Of a stretch of 64,000 nt of DNA, positions 35,088 through 44,055 are shown one piece after another. Each line of letters opens with the position of its first letter. The stretch's first letter is position 1. The stretch covers positions 496,001 to 560,000 of the forward strand of contig NZ_JACTAH010000002.1 in assembly GCF_014489115.1 (NCBI RefSeq), given 5' to 3'. A model generated the notes under the pieces. The model saw only the letters and a list, made by a program, of their open reading frames with translations. It ran no database searches and was not told where the DNA came from. A program made the position numbers and the translations under genes. The stretch comes from Thauera sedimentorum (GTDB lineage Bacteria > Pseudomonadota > Gammaproteobacteria > Burkholderiales > Rhodocyclaceae).

Positions 35088-36359
35088 ATGCTCTCTCTGC
35101 TGCTGCCCATCGGCGCCCTGCTGGCCGGCATCGCCCTGATGCTGCTCGGCACCGGACTGCTCAACACGCTGCTCGCGCTACGCGGCAGCCTGGGCGGCTT
35201 CAGCGACCAGACCCTGGGGCTGATCGGCTCCGCCTACTTCATCGGCTTCTTCGCCGGCACGCTGGTGGCGCCCGGGCTGATCCGCCGCATGGGCCACATC
35301 CGTGCCTTCGCCTTCTTCGCCGCCGCCACCGCGGTCTGCGTGCTGCTGCACGCGCTGCACACCCATGACCTGTTCTGGATGCTGCTGCGGGTGATCACCG
35401 GCATTGCGCTGGTGGGCTTCTATGCGGTGATCGAGAGCTGGCTCAACAGCCAGGCGCCGGCCGAGCATCGCGGACAGATCTTCTCGGTGTACATGGCGGT
35501 CAACCTGTTCGCGCTGGCCGGCGCGCAGCAGTTTCTCAACCTGGCCTCGCCGGTGAGCTTCACGCTGTTCGCCGTGGCGGCGATCTTCGTCGTGCTCGCG
35601 CTGATGCCGGTGGTCGCCACCCGCCTGCCGCCACCGCCGATTTCCGACGCGCCGCGGATGCCGCTGTCGCGCCTGTGGGCCGCCGCGCCGGTGGCGGTTG
35701 CCGGCGCGCTGGCCTCGGGCCTGGCGATGGGCGCCTTCTGGGGGCTGGGGGCGGTCTACGCCGGACGCATCGGCCTGGTCGACAGCGACGTCGCCCTGTT
35801 CATCAGCATCACCATCGTCGCCGGCGCCCTGGGGCAGTGGCCGATGGGCCGCCTGTCCGACACCCTGGACCGGCGCCGCGCCCTGGCGCTGATCGCCGGC
35901 CTGGCCGCCGCGGGCGGTGTGCTGATCGCGCTGCTGGGCAGCTTCGACAAGTGGGTGCTGGCCGGCTGCGTGGTGTTCGGCGCAGCCGCCTTCGCCGTGT
36001 ATCCGGTGGTGGTCGCCCACCTGATCGACCACCTGCGCCACGAGGAGATCCTGCCGGGCAATGCCGCCCTGCTCCTGCTGCACGGACTGGGCGCGGCCAT
36101 CGGTCCGGCGCTCGCCGGCGCGCTGATGGGCTGGACCGGCGCGGCCGCGCTGCCCTTGTTCTTCGCGCTGATGTTCGCCCCCGCGGCAGCCTTCGCCTGG
36201 CTGCAGTCGCGCCGCGCCGCCGACGAGATCGTCGAAGAGGCCGCGCACTTCATGCCCATGCTGCGCACCTCGCCCGCGGTGCTGGAGATGATGACCCCGG
36301 GCGAGGAGCCGGCCAACCCCACGCCAGCGGAGGCGCCGCAGCCGGCTCCCGGCCACTAG
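35088..36359 (+). CDS. MFS transporter, YcaD-like
   Basis: 423 residues from ATG 35088, set by AGGAGG ten bases upstream; the longer open frame has no ribosome site and no membrane character. Twelve membrane helices are visible. The first half has GFSDQTLGLIGSAYFIGFFAG and the loop GLIRRMGHIRAFAFFAA, the second GQWPMGRLSDTLDRRRALAL, the two typical MFS loop motifs. The C-terminus is acidic and Pro-rich and faces the cytoplasm. Similar proteins are annotated as YcaD or CynX/sugar-type carriers; no substrate is known. It is 65 bases before the GgpPS-like gene, so they may be co-transcribed. Confidence 0.88.
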   Translation: MLSLLLPIGALLAGIALMLLGTGLLNTLLALRGSLGGFSDQTLGLIGSAYFIGFFAGTLVAPGLIRRMGHIRAFAFFAAATAVCVLLHALHTHDLFWMLLRVITGIALVGFYAVIESWLNSQAPAEHRGQIFSVYMAVNLFALAGAQQFLNLASPVSFTLFAVAAIFVVLALMPVVATRLPPPPISDAPRMPLSRLWAAAPVAVAGALASGLAMGAFWGLGAVYAGRIGLVDSDVALFISITIVAGALGQWPMGRLSDTLDRRRALALIAGLAAAGGVLIALLGSFDKWVLAGCVVFGAAAFAVYPVVVAHLIDHLRHEEILPGNAALLLLHGLGAAIGPALAGALMGWTGAAALPLFFALMFAPAAAFAWLQSRRAADEIVEEAAHFMPMLRTSPAVLEMMTPGEEPANPTPAEAPQPAPGH

Positions 36360-36424
36360 CCCCTACTGCATTCCCATCGTTGTCGGCACTCGTGTCGGCG
36401 TTCATGCTTCAAGGAGAAACGCAC

Positions 36425-38707
36425 ATGTTGCTTGCCACCGATCTGGACGGCACCTTTCTCGCCGGCGACCCGGACAATCGCCAGCGCCTCTACCAGCTGA
36501 TCAGCGCGCATCCGGAGATCAAGCTGGTGTTCGTCACCGGCCGCGGCCTGGAGGTGGTGCTGCCCATCCTCTCCGACCCCACCGTGCCGGTGCCGGACTA
36601 CATCATCTGTGACGTCGGCGCCACCGTGGTGGACGGCCACACCCGCCAGGCGGTGCTGCCGCTGCAGACCGAGATCGAGTCGCGCTGGCCGGGCGAGCGC
36701 GCGGTGGCCGACGCCATGGCGCGCTTCGACGCGCTGGAACGCCAGGAGGTGCCGCAGCAGCGGCGCTGCTCCTACTTCTGCGGCGCCGACGCGGTGAGCG
36801 ACGAGATCCGCCGCATTGCCGACCAACTCGGCTGCGACGTGCTGTACTCGGCCGACATGTACCTCGACATCCTGCCGCGCGGGGTGAACAAGGGCAGCAC
36901 CCTGCACGGGCTGGTCGCCCACCTGGGCGTGCACCCGGACGAAGTGCTGGTGGCCGGCGACACGCTGAACGACCTCTCCATGTACGAGGCCGGCTTCAAG
37001 GGCGTGTGCGTGGGCGAATCCGAGCCGGCGCTGCTGGACGCCACCCGCGACCGCGCCCGCGTGCTGCATTCGCGCCACACCGGCTGCGGCGGCATTCTGG
37101 AGGCCATCGGCCACTTCGGCTTCCTCGGCCCGCACGGGGTCGATGCCGAACTGCGCGAGATCGAGGCCAAGGGGCGTTCCGACCTGGTCATGGTGTACCA
37201 CCGCCTGCCCTACGAGGAGGCTTTCGAGGACGGCCGCCTGGTGCGCCGCCGGCCGACCTCGCCCAACGGCATCATCCCCACCCTGCTCGGCTTCTTCGGC
37301 GACGGCCGGCGCGGCGCCTGGGTGGCCTGGTCGATCCACGACCCCAAGAAGGCCATCCCCTTCGAGACCCACACCGACGTCGACCGCGAGCGCTTCCCCA
37401 ATCTGGTGGCCGCGCGCGTCGCGCTCACCAAGAACGACGTGGATGTGTTCTACAAGCGCTTCTCCAAGGAAGCCTTCTGGCCCACGCTGCACACCTTCTG
37501 GGAGCGCGCGGTGTTCCGCGACGAGGACTGGGCGGTGTTCCTCAAGGTCAACCGCCTGTTCGCCGAGCGCACCGCGGCGGAAGCCGCCGACGGCGCGGTG
37601 GTCTGGCTGCACGACTACAACCTGTGGATGGTTCCGGCCTTCCTGCGCGAGCTGCGCCCGGACCTGAAGATCGCCTTCTTCCACCACACCTACTTCCCCT
37701 CGGCCGACGTCTTCAACGTGCTGCCGTGGCGGCGCGAGATCGTCGGCAGCCTGCTGCAGTGCGACTACGTGGGCTTCCACATCCCGCGCCAGGCGGAGAA
37801 CTTCGTCGACGTGGCGCGCGGCGTGGCGCCGCTGAAGGTGCTGGAGATGAAGAGCTGTGCGCCGCGCTACCTCACCTACGGTTGCGCGGTGGGCCTGGAG
37901 GAAGTGACCACCGCGATCGAGGTCCATGGCCGGCGTATCGGCCTGGGCGCCCATCCGGTGGGGCTGGACGTGGGCCGCGTGCAGCAGGTGCTGAACGACC
38001 CGAAAACCACCGAACGCATGGCCGCGCTGCGCCAGGAACTGGCCGGCCAGCGCGTGATCCTGTCGGTCGAGCGACTCGACTACACCAAGGGCACGCTGGA
38101 GAAGCTGCTCGCCTTCGAGGCCCTGCTCGACGCCCATCCCGAACTGCAGGGCAAGGTCTCGCTGCTCACCGTGTGCGTGCCCGCGGCCCGCGAGATGACC
38201 ATCTACGACGAGCTGCAGACCCAGATCGAACGGGCCGTGGGGCGCATCAACGGACGCTTCTCGCGCGTGGGCTGGACCCCGGTGCAGTTCTTCTTCCGCG
38301 CCCTGCCCTTCGAGGAGGTGGTGGCCTGGTACGCGATGGCCGACGTGATGTGGATCACCCCGCTGCGCGACGGTCTCAACCTGGTGGCCAAGGAGTACGT
38401 CGCGGTGCAGGGGCTCACCGAGGGGCGCGGCGTGCTGGTGCTGTCCGAGTTCGCCGGGGCGGCGGCCGAGCTGCACGGTGCGGTACTGACCAACCCCCAC
38501 GATCCGGCGGACCTGCGCGACAAGCTCTACCTGGGCATCGCCATGAACCGCGCCGAGGCCGAGGCCCGGCTGCGCGAGCTGTTCGGCGTGGTCCAGCACA
38601 ACGACATCCATCGCTGGGGCCAGGACTTCCTCGACTCGGTGGCCGAGACCATCGCCGCCCAGGCCGCCGTGCAGGACGGTGCCGCGGCCCTGGCCGAGGC
38701 CGGCTGA
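36425..38707 (+). CDS. ggpS: HAD phosphatase / GT20 synthase fusion, glucosylglycerol-phosphate type (GgpPS)
   Basis: 760 residues; AAGGAG eight bases before ATG 36425. Residues 1-255 are a HAD phosphatase of the sucrose-phosphatase kind (DLDGTFLAGD, VFVTGRG, GVNKGSTL, VAGDTLND). Residues about 260-745 are a GT20 glycosyltransferase related to trehalose-phosphate synthase (WLHDYNLWMVP, FFHHTYFPSADVFNVLPWR, VERLDYTKGTLEK, DGLNLVAKEYVA). This fusion and order match GgpPS enzymes of Stenotrophomonas and Azotobacter, which make glucosylglycerol from ADP-glucose and glycerol-3-phosphate in osmotic stress. A trehalose-type product is the alternative; the sequence alone does not settle the acceptor. 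Confidence 0.88.
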   Translation: MLLATDLDGTFLAGDPDNRQRLYQLISAHPEIKLVFVTGRGLEVVLPILSDPTVPVPDYIICDVGATVVDGHTRQAVLPLQTEIESRWPGERAVADAMARFDALERQEVPQQRRCSYFCGADAVSDEIRRIADQLGCDVLYSADMYLDILPRGVNKGSTLHGLVAHLGVHPDEVLVAGDTLNDLSMYEAGFKGVCVGESEPALLDATRDRARVLHSRHTGCGGILEAIGHFGFLGPHGVDAELREIEAKGRSDLVMVYHRLPYEEAFEDGRLVRRRPTSPNGIIPTLLGFFGDGRRGAWVAWSIHDPKKAIPFETHTDVDRERFPNLVAARVALTKNDVDVFYKRFSKEAFWPTLHTFWERAVFRDEDWAVFLKVNRLFAERTAAEAADGAVVWLHDYNLWMVPAFLRELRPDLKIAFFHHTYFPSADVFNVLPWRREIVGSLLQCDYVGFHIPRQAENFVDVARGVAPLKVLEMKSCAPRYLTYGCAVGLEEVTTAIEVHGRRIGLGAHPVGLDVGRVQQVLNDPKTTERMAALRQELAGQRVILSVERLDYTKGTLEKLLAFEALLDAHPELQGKVSLLTVCVPAAREMTIYDELQTQIERAVGRINGRFSRVGWTPVQFFFRALPFEEVVAWYAMADVMWITPLRDGLNLVAKEYVAVQGLTEGRGVLVLSEFAGAAAELHGAVLTNPHDPADLRDKLYLGIAMNRAEAEARLRELFGVVQHNDIHRWGQDFLDSVAETIAAQAAVQDGAAALAEAG

Positions 38708-38902
38708 CGCCAGCGCTGCGCTGCGGGCCGCGACCCGCAGCGCGCGCCTGCGGTTCACCCCGACTTTCCGTCACATCGGCGTTACGGTAATCTCCCCGCC
38801 CCAGAGGTGTAACAACAATCATCCAGACCTCGCCGCCGTCACATGGCGCGCGAGAGCCACGCGAGGGCGCCGATCCGGCGCGCGCGACCTTTAGGGAACG
38901 AC

Positions 38903-39741
<839 letters not shown>

Positions 39742-39742
<1 letters not shown>

Positions 39743-40446
39743 TGGCCCTGCTCGAGATGAGCAATGTACGCGGCGGCTACGGCGACGCCGACATCCTGCA
39801 GGGGGTGTCGATCACCGTCGCCGAGAAGGAGATCGTCGTCATCGTCGGCCCCAACGGCGCCGGCAAGTCCACCGCCATGAAGGCGGTGTTCGGCCTGCTC
39901 AACGTGCGCGGCGGACAGATCGTCTTCGACGGCGACGACATCACCGGCTGGGCGCCCAACCGCATCGTCCAGCGTGGCGTCTGCTACGTGCCGCAGGTGG
40001 ACAACGTGTTCCGCGAGATGACGGTGCACGAGAACCTGGAAATGGGCGGCTTCCTGCGCCGCGGCGACCTGTCCGCCGCCTACGAGCGCATCTACACGCT
40101 GTTCCCCGACCTCAAGGCCAAGCGCAAGGATCTGGCCGGCAACCTGTCCGGCGGCCAGCGCCAGATGGTGGCCATGGGCCGCGCACTGATGCTCGACCCC
40201 AAGCTGCTGCTGCTCGACGAACCGACCGCGGGCCTGTCGCCCAAGTACATGGAGCAGATCTTCCAGATCACCCGCGACGTGCGCGACCACGGCGTCTCCA
40301 TCCTGCTGGTGGAACAGCACGCCAAGCAGGCGCTCGCCTTCTGCGACCGCGGCTACGTGCTCGCCACCGGCGCCAACCGCCACGAAGGCACCGGCCAGGC
40401 GCTGCTCGCCGACCGGGAAGTGGCCGAGATGTTCCTCGGCGGCTGA
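39742..40446 (+). CDS. livF: Branched-chain amino acid ABC transporter ATPase LivF-like
   Basis: 234 residues, normal for LivF, starting on the stop of livG. Walker A GPNGAGKSTAMKAVFG, the family run GVCYVPQVDNVFREMTVHENLEMG, signature LSGGQRQMVAMGRALM, Walker B LLLLDEPTAGLSP and switch LLVEQHAKQAL are all present. It pairs with LivG as the heterodimeric motor on the cytoplasmic side. The start context is shared with the upstream stop, so expression is translationally coupled. It leads directly into livH after 14 bases. Confidence 0.94.
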
Positions 40447-40460
40447 CAGGACCCCTTTAC

Positions 40461-41330
40461 ATGGACTTCTTGGATTTCATCAATTTCTACCTGGTTCCGG
40501 GCATCGTGCTCGGCTCCATCTACGCGGTCGGCGCCATCGGCATCACGCTGGTGTTCGGCATCCTGCGCTTCGCCCACTTCGCCCACGGCGACATGGCCAC
40601 CCTGGGCGCCTTCCTCGCGCTCGCCCTGGTCGGCACCGGCATGGACCCGTGGACCGCGCTGCCGCTGGCGATGGTGGTCACCGCGGCAGTGGCGATCGCG
40701 GTCGATCGCACCTTCTACGACTACCTGGTGAAGCGCCCCAAGATCCTCACCGTGATGGCCTCGCTGGGCATCGCGCTGATGATCCGCTCGGTGGTGCAGG
40801 TGGTCTGGGGCGTGGACCCGCAGACCTACAGCCGCGGCATCGTGCGCCCCGACTCCTTCGGCGGCGTGCTGCTGCGCCCGCGCGAGATCTACACCCTGGC
40901 CACCGTGGTGATCATGGTGGCCGGCCTGATGGCCTTCCTGCACTACACGCGCTGGGGCAAGGCGATGCGGGCGATGTCCGACAACCCCGACCTGGCGCGC
41001 CTGTCAGGCGTGGACAACCGCATGGTCACCATGCTGACCTGGGCCATCGTCGGCGCGCTGACCGCGGCCTCCGGATTCATGCTGGGGATCAACACCGAGC
41101 TCAACTCGATGATGGGCTGGCACATGCTGCTGCCGATGTTCGCCGCGGCCATCCTCGGCGGCGTCGGCCGCATCGAGGGTGCGGTGGTCGGCGGGCTGAT
41201 CGTCGGCCTGGCCGAGGAACTGTCGGTGCTGGCGATGCCGAGCCAGTACAAGTCGGCCACCGCCTTCGTCATCCTTCTCGCCATCCTGTTGCTGCGGCCC
41301 AGCGGCCTGTTCAAGGGTAAGGTGCTCTGA
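40461..41330 (+). CDS. livH: Branched-chain amino acid ABC transporter permease LivH-like
   Basis: 289 residues with about eight membrane helices. LivH signs include the start GIVLGSIYAVGAIGITLVFGILRFAHFAHGD, the MIRSVVQVVWG region, the EAA-like cytoplasmic loop RAMSDNPDLARLSGVD, and the end GGVGRIEGAVVGGLIVGLAEE. It forms the substrate path together with LivM. Only one base separates its stop from the livM start region, so the pair is made in step. Confidence 0.94.
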   Translation: MDFLDFINFYLVPGIVLGSIYAVGAIGITLVFGILRFAHFAHGDMATLGAFLALALVGTGMDPWTALPLAMVVTAAVAIAVDRTFYDYLVKRPKILTVMASLGIALMIRSVVQVVWGVDPQTYSRGIVRPDSFGGVLLRPREIYTLATVVIMVAGLMAFLHYTRWGKAMRAMSDNPDLARLSGVDNRMVTMLTWAIVGALTAASGFMLGINTELNSMMGWHMLLPMFAAAILGGVGRIEGAVVGGLIVGLAEELSVLAMPSQYKSATAFVILLAILLLRPSGLFKGKVL

Positions 41331-41331
41331 C

Positions 41332-42291
41332 ATGGAACTGACCGGCCTGCTCAACTACGCCCTGTTCATGGGCGTGCTCATCGGCATCTACGCCCTGCTG
41401 GCGCTGGCGCTCAACATCCACTGGGGCTTCACCGGCCTGTTCAACGCCGGCGTGGCGGGATTCTTCGCCGTCGGCGCCTACGTCTCCGGCATCCTCACCG
41501 GCACCCCGGCGGGCGACCGCCTGGGCGGCTTCGAGCTGCCCATCCTGGTGGGCTGGGTGGGGGCCATGGTGGCCGCCGGCGCGATTGCCTGGCCCATCGG
41601 CCGCATCTGCCTGCGCCTGCGCTCGGACTACCTGGCCATCGCCACCATCGGCGTGGCCGAGATCATCCGCCTGGTGGTCAAGAGCGAGGACTGGCTGACC
41701 GGCGGCCCGCGCGGCATCACCGGCATTCCCCGCCCCTTCGGCGACCTCGACTACGTCGCCTCCCAGGCCGCCTACCTGGTGCTGGTGGTGCTGGTGCTGG
41801 CGGCGGTCTACTGGGCGGTCGAGCGCCAGCTGCGCTCGCCCTGGGGGCGGATGATGAAGGCCATCCGCGACAACGAGTTCGCCGCCGCAGCCATGGGCAA
41901 GGACGTCGAAGCCCGCCGCCTGCAGGCCTTCATCTTCGGCTCGGCGATCATGGGGCTGGCCGGCGCGCTGTTCGTGCACTTCAACCGCACCATCACCCCC
42001 GAGGCGATCGACCCGATGATCGCCACCTTCCTGATCTGGATCATGCTGATCCTCGGCGGCTCGGGGAACAACCGCGGCGCCATCCTCGGCGCGGCGGTGA
42101 TCTGGATCATCTGGTCCGCATCCGAACTGCTCACCGACCGCCTGCCGGCCGAGATGGCCACCCAGGCCAAGTACGTCCGCGTGTTCGTGGTCGGCCTGAT
42201 GCTGCAGCTCGTGCTGCGCTTCCGCCCGGAAGGCATCCTGCCCGAGGAGTCGGTCCAGCGCGGCAGCGGGCGACCCGCTTCGCAACGCTGA
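41332..42291 (+). CDS. livM: Branched-chain amino acid ABC transporter permease LivM-like
   Basis: 319 residues with about nine membrane helices. Features typical of LivM are ALALNIHWGFTGLFNAGVAGFFAVGAY, LRLRSDYLAIATIGVAEIIRL, the ITGIPRP periplasmic stretch, the coupling loop GRMMKAIRDNEFAAAAMGKDV and the closing GGSGNNRGAILGAAVIW. It pairs with LivH. A 110-base gap with a hairpin separates it from the binding-protein gene, probably giving that gene separate or higher expression. Confidence 0.94.
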   Translation: MELTGLLNYALFMGVLIGIYALLALALNIHWGFTGLFNAGVAGFFAVGAYVSGILTGTPAGDRLGGFELPILVGWVGAMVAAGAIAWPIGRICLRLRSDYLAIATIGVAEIIRLVVKSEDWLTGGPRGITGIPRPFGDLDYVASQAAYLVLVVLVLAAVYWAVERQLRSPWGRMMKAIRDNEFAAAAMGKDVEARRLQAFIFGSAIMGLAGALFVHFNRTITPEAIDPMIATFLIWIMLILGGSGNNRGAILGAAVIWIIWSASELLTDRLPAEMATQAKYVRVFVVGLMLQLVLRFRPEGILPEESVQRGSGRPASQR

Positions 42292-42337
42292 CGCGGCCGC
42301 GCCACCGCGTCATGCATTCAAGGTAGGATAGGCGTTC

Positions 42338-42357
42338 GCAGCCCGCAGCGGGGCTGC
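42338..42357 (+). terminator. Hairpin between livM and livK
   Basis: Arms GCAGCCC (42338-42344) and GGGCTGC (42351-42357) with a six-base loop. The following bases are only weakly T-rich, so it may act as an attenuator or as an RNA-stabilising stem instead of a full terminator. Confidence 0.4.
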
Positions 42358-42403
42358 CTATTCGCAGCATTCGACAGCACTGAGCACATAGGAGACATAC
42401 AAG

Positions 42404-43600
42404 ATGACCCAAGCAAAACGTCTCGCCGCCGCAATCGCACTTGCCGGCACCGCCTTCACCGCCCCGGCCATGGCCGATGTCACCGTGGGGCTGCTCGGTG
42501 GCCTCACCGGCCCGATCGCCGGCATGGCGCCGGCCATGGTCGACGCCATGAAGCTCGCGATCAATCAGGCCAATGAGCAGGGCGGCGTGGCCGGCGGCAA
42601 GATCAACGCCGTCGTCGGCGACTCGGCCTGCAACCCGCAGAACGCCACCGATGCCGCCACCAAGGCAGTGAACGTTTCCGGCGCCATCGGCGTCGTCGGC
42701 CCGGCCTGCTCCGGCGCCGTGCTGGCCGCCGCCAACTCGGTCACCGTGCCGGCCGGCGTGCTGACCATCACCTCCTCGGGCACCTCGCCCAAGATCACCG
42801 AACTGGCCGACAAGGACCTGGTGTTCCGCACCGTGCCGTCCGACGACTTCCAGGGCCGCGCCCTGGCGCGCACCCTGAAGGCGCGCGGCGTGGCCAAGGT
42901 GGCCGTGGCCTACGTGAACAACGACTACGGCAAGGGCCTGGCCGAAGCCTTCAAGGACGAGTACGAGAAGGCTGGCGGCGCGATCGCCGGCTACGCCGGC
43001 CAGGAGGACAGCAAGGCCTCCTACCGCTCCGACCTGGCCGAACTGGCCAAGGGCGGCGCCGACACCCTGGTGCTCTTCCACTACGGCAACAGCGCCGGCC
43101 TGACCCTGCTGCGCCAGGCGATCGAGAACGGCTTCTTCAAGAACTACGTGGGTGCCGACGGCATGCGCGACGAGGCGCTGATCAAGACCCTGGGTGCCGA
43201 GAACCTCGGCACCTTCCAGGTCTCCGCCCCGCGTGGCGAAGCCGGCGCGGCCTTCGACGCCTTCTCCGCGGCCTTCCGCAAGGCCGGTGGCGACCCCAAC
43301 GCCACCTTCGCGGCCACCTCCTACGACGCGGCCTTCCTGATGGCGCTGGCGGTCGAGAAGGCCGGCGGCAACAAGGCCAAACTCGGCGAGTCGCTGCGTG
43401 CCGTGGCCTCCGCCCCGGGCGAGCCGATCCTGCCGGGCGAATGGGCCAAGGCCAAGAAGCTGATCAGTGAAGGCAAGGACATCGACTACAAGGGCGCCGC
43501 CGGCGACCATGAGTTCGACAAGGCCGGCGACGTGCCGGGCGCCTACTCCTTCTTCAAGGTCAGCGGCAGCACCTACGAGGCCGTCGCCGACATGAAGTAA
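42404..43600 (+). CDS. livK: Branched-chain amino acid-binding protein LivK/LivJ-like
   Basis: 398 residues. A signal peptide ends near PAMA at about residue 24; the mature protein begins DVTVGLLGGLTGPIAG, the usual first strand of family I binding proteins. ADSVTVPAG-type ligand loop sequences, GVVGPACSGAVLAAANSV, and TSSGTSPKITEL line the cleft, and the closing region has AATSYDAAFLMALAVEKAGG. AGGAGA lies about nine bases upstream of ATG 42404. It is periplasmic and delivers substrate to LivHM. Substrate could be branched-chain amino acids, amides or aromatic acids; the cluster order does not decide this. A strong terminator follows. Confidence 0.93.
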   Translation: MTQAKRLAAAIALAGTAFTAPAMADVTVGLLGGLTGPIAGMAPAMVDAMKLAINQANEQGGVAGGKINAVVGDSACNPQNATDAATKAVNVSGAIGVVGPACSGAVLAAANSVTVPAGVLTITSSGTSPKITELADKDLVFRTVPSDDFQGRALARTLKARGVAKVAVAYVNNDYGKGLAEAFKDEYEKAGGAIAGYAGQEDSKASYRSDLAELAKGGADTLVLFHYGNSAGLTLLRQAIENGFFKNYVGADGMRDEALIKTLGAENLGTFQVSAPRGEAGAAFDAFSAAFRKAGGDPNATFAATSYDAAFLMALAVEKAGGNKAKLGESLRAVASAPGEPILPGEWAKAKKLISEGKDIDYKGAAGDHEFDKAGDVPGAYSFFKVSGSTYEAVADMK

Positions 43601-43636
43601 GCAGCGTCCGTCTCGCTCCGGCGAGGTGCGCTTCGA

Positions 43637-43673
43637 GGGCCGTGCGGGGCAACCCGCGCGGCCCTTTGTCTTT
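43637..43673 (+). terminator. Rho-independent terminator of the liv operon
   Basis: A 12-bp stem (43637-43648 with 43653-43664, one G-T pair) closes a four-base loop and is followed at once by TTTGTCTTT. It lies 37 bases after the livK stop. Confidence 0.85.
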
Positions 43674-43736
43674 CCAGGCCGACCGCACGGCCCACGACAC
43701 CCGGACGTCACGAATGGGTGCGCAGTTGCAGCATCG

Positions 43737-43753
43737 GGCACCACGACGGTGCA
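43737..43753. promoter_or_regulatory. NtrC-type enhancer site
   Basis: GGCACC-N5-GGTGCA matches the NtrC consensus TGCACC-N5-GGTGCA at 11 of 12 fixed positions. Its centre is about 108 bases upstream of the start expected from the sigma-54 element, the same distance as an NtrC enhancer at glnA in enteric bacteria. Confidence 0.65.
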
Positions 43754-43826
43754 CGTCCGCGTGGATGCAAGCCGCGGCGCCGGTGAAAACCCGCGATTCC
43801 AGGCCTTCTACTGCGCTGCAAAAACC

Positions 43827-43842
43827 TGGCATGCGACATGCT
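43827..43842 (+). promoter_or_regulatory. Sigma-54 (-24/-12) promoter for aapJQMP
   Basis: TGGCATG-N4-ATGCT fits TGGCACG-N4-TTGCT with GG and GC separated by exactly ten bases. Transcription would start near 43853. With the upstream NtrC-like site it indicates expression under nitrogen limitation. Confidence 0.65.
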
Positions 43843-43886
43843 ATGGATACTCCTGCCCGGCATACTCCGGGCGGCGCACAGGCCGG

Positions 43887-43902
43887 TTAGGGATTTCCCT
43901 AA
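43887..43902. promoter_or_regulatory. Perfect palindrome TTAGGGATTTCCCTAA
   Basis: Seven-base arms around a TT centre (16 bases, an odd AT-rich sequence in this genome). It lies about 35-50 bases after the expected transcript start of the aap operon and could be an operator. The binding protein is unknown. Confidence 0.45.
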
Positions 43903-44055
43903 AGGCATTGCGCACGCGGGTTTTCGGGCGAATACTCGTCTCCCGCAAGCTTGGCGATCGATCAGGATCGCAGGTCTTTCTGCCGCGGGAGGACAACCCG
44001 TCCGTCATTCGCGGCTCGTTCTTCCATTGCTGTCGATCACACTTGGAGATACCCG

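Larger units (their letters stand above)
43674..44055 (+). other. Regulatory intergenic region before the aap operon
   Basis: This 382-base gap has no convincing gene; the short open frames across it lack ribosome sites. It holds, in order, an NtrC-like palindrome, a sigma-54 -24/-12 element, a GCCCGG-N6-CCGGGC hairpin at 43855-43872 near the expected transcript start, a second palindrome at 43887-43902, and a leader of about 200 bases. Confidence 0.7.
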
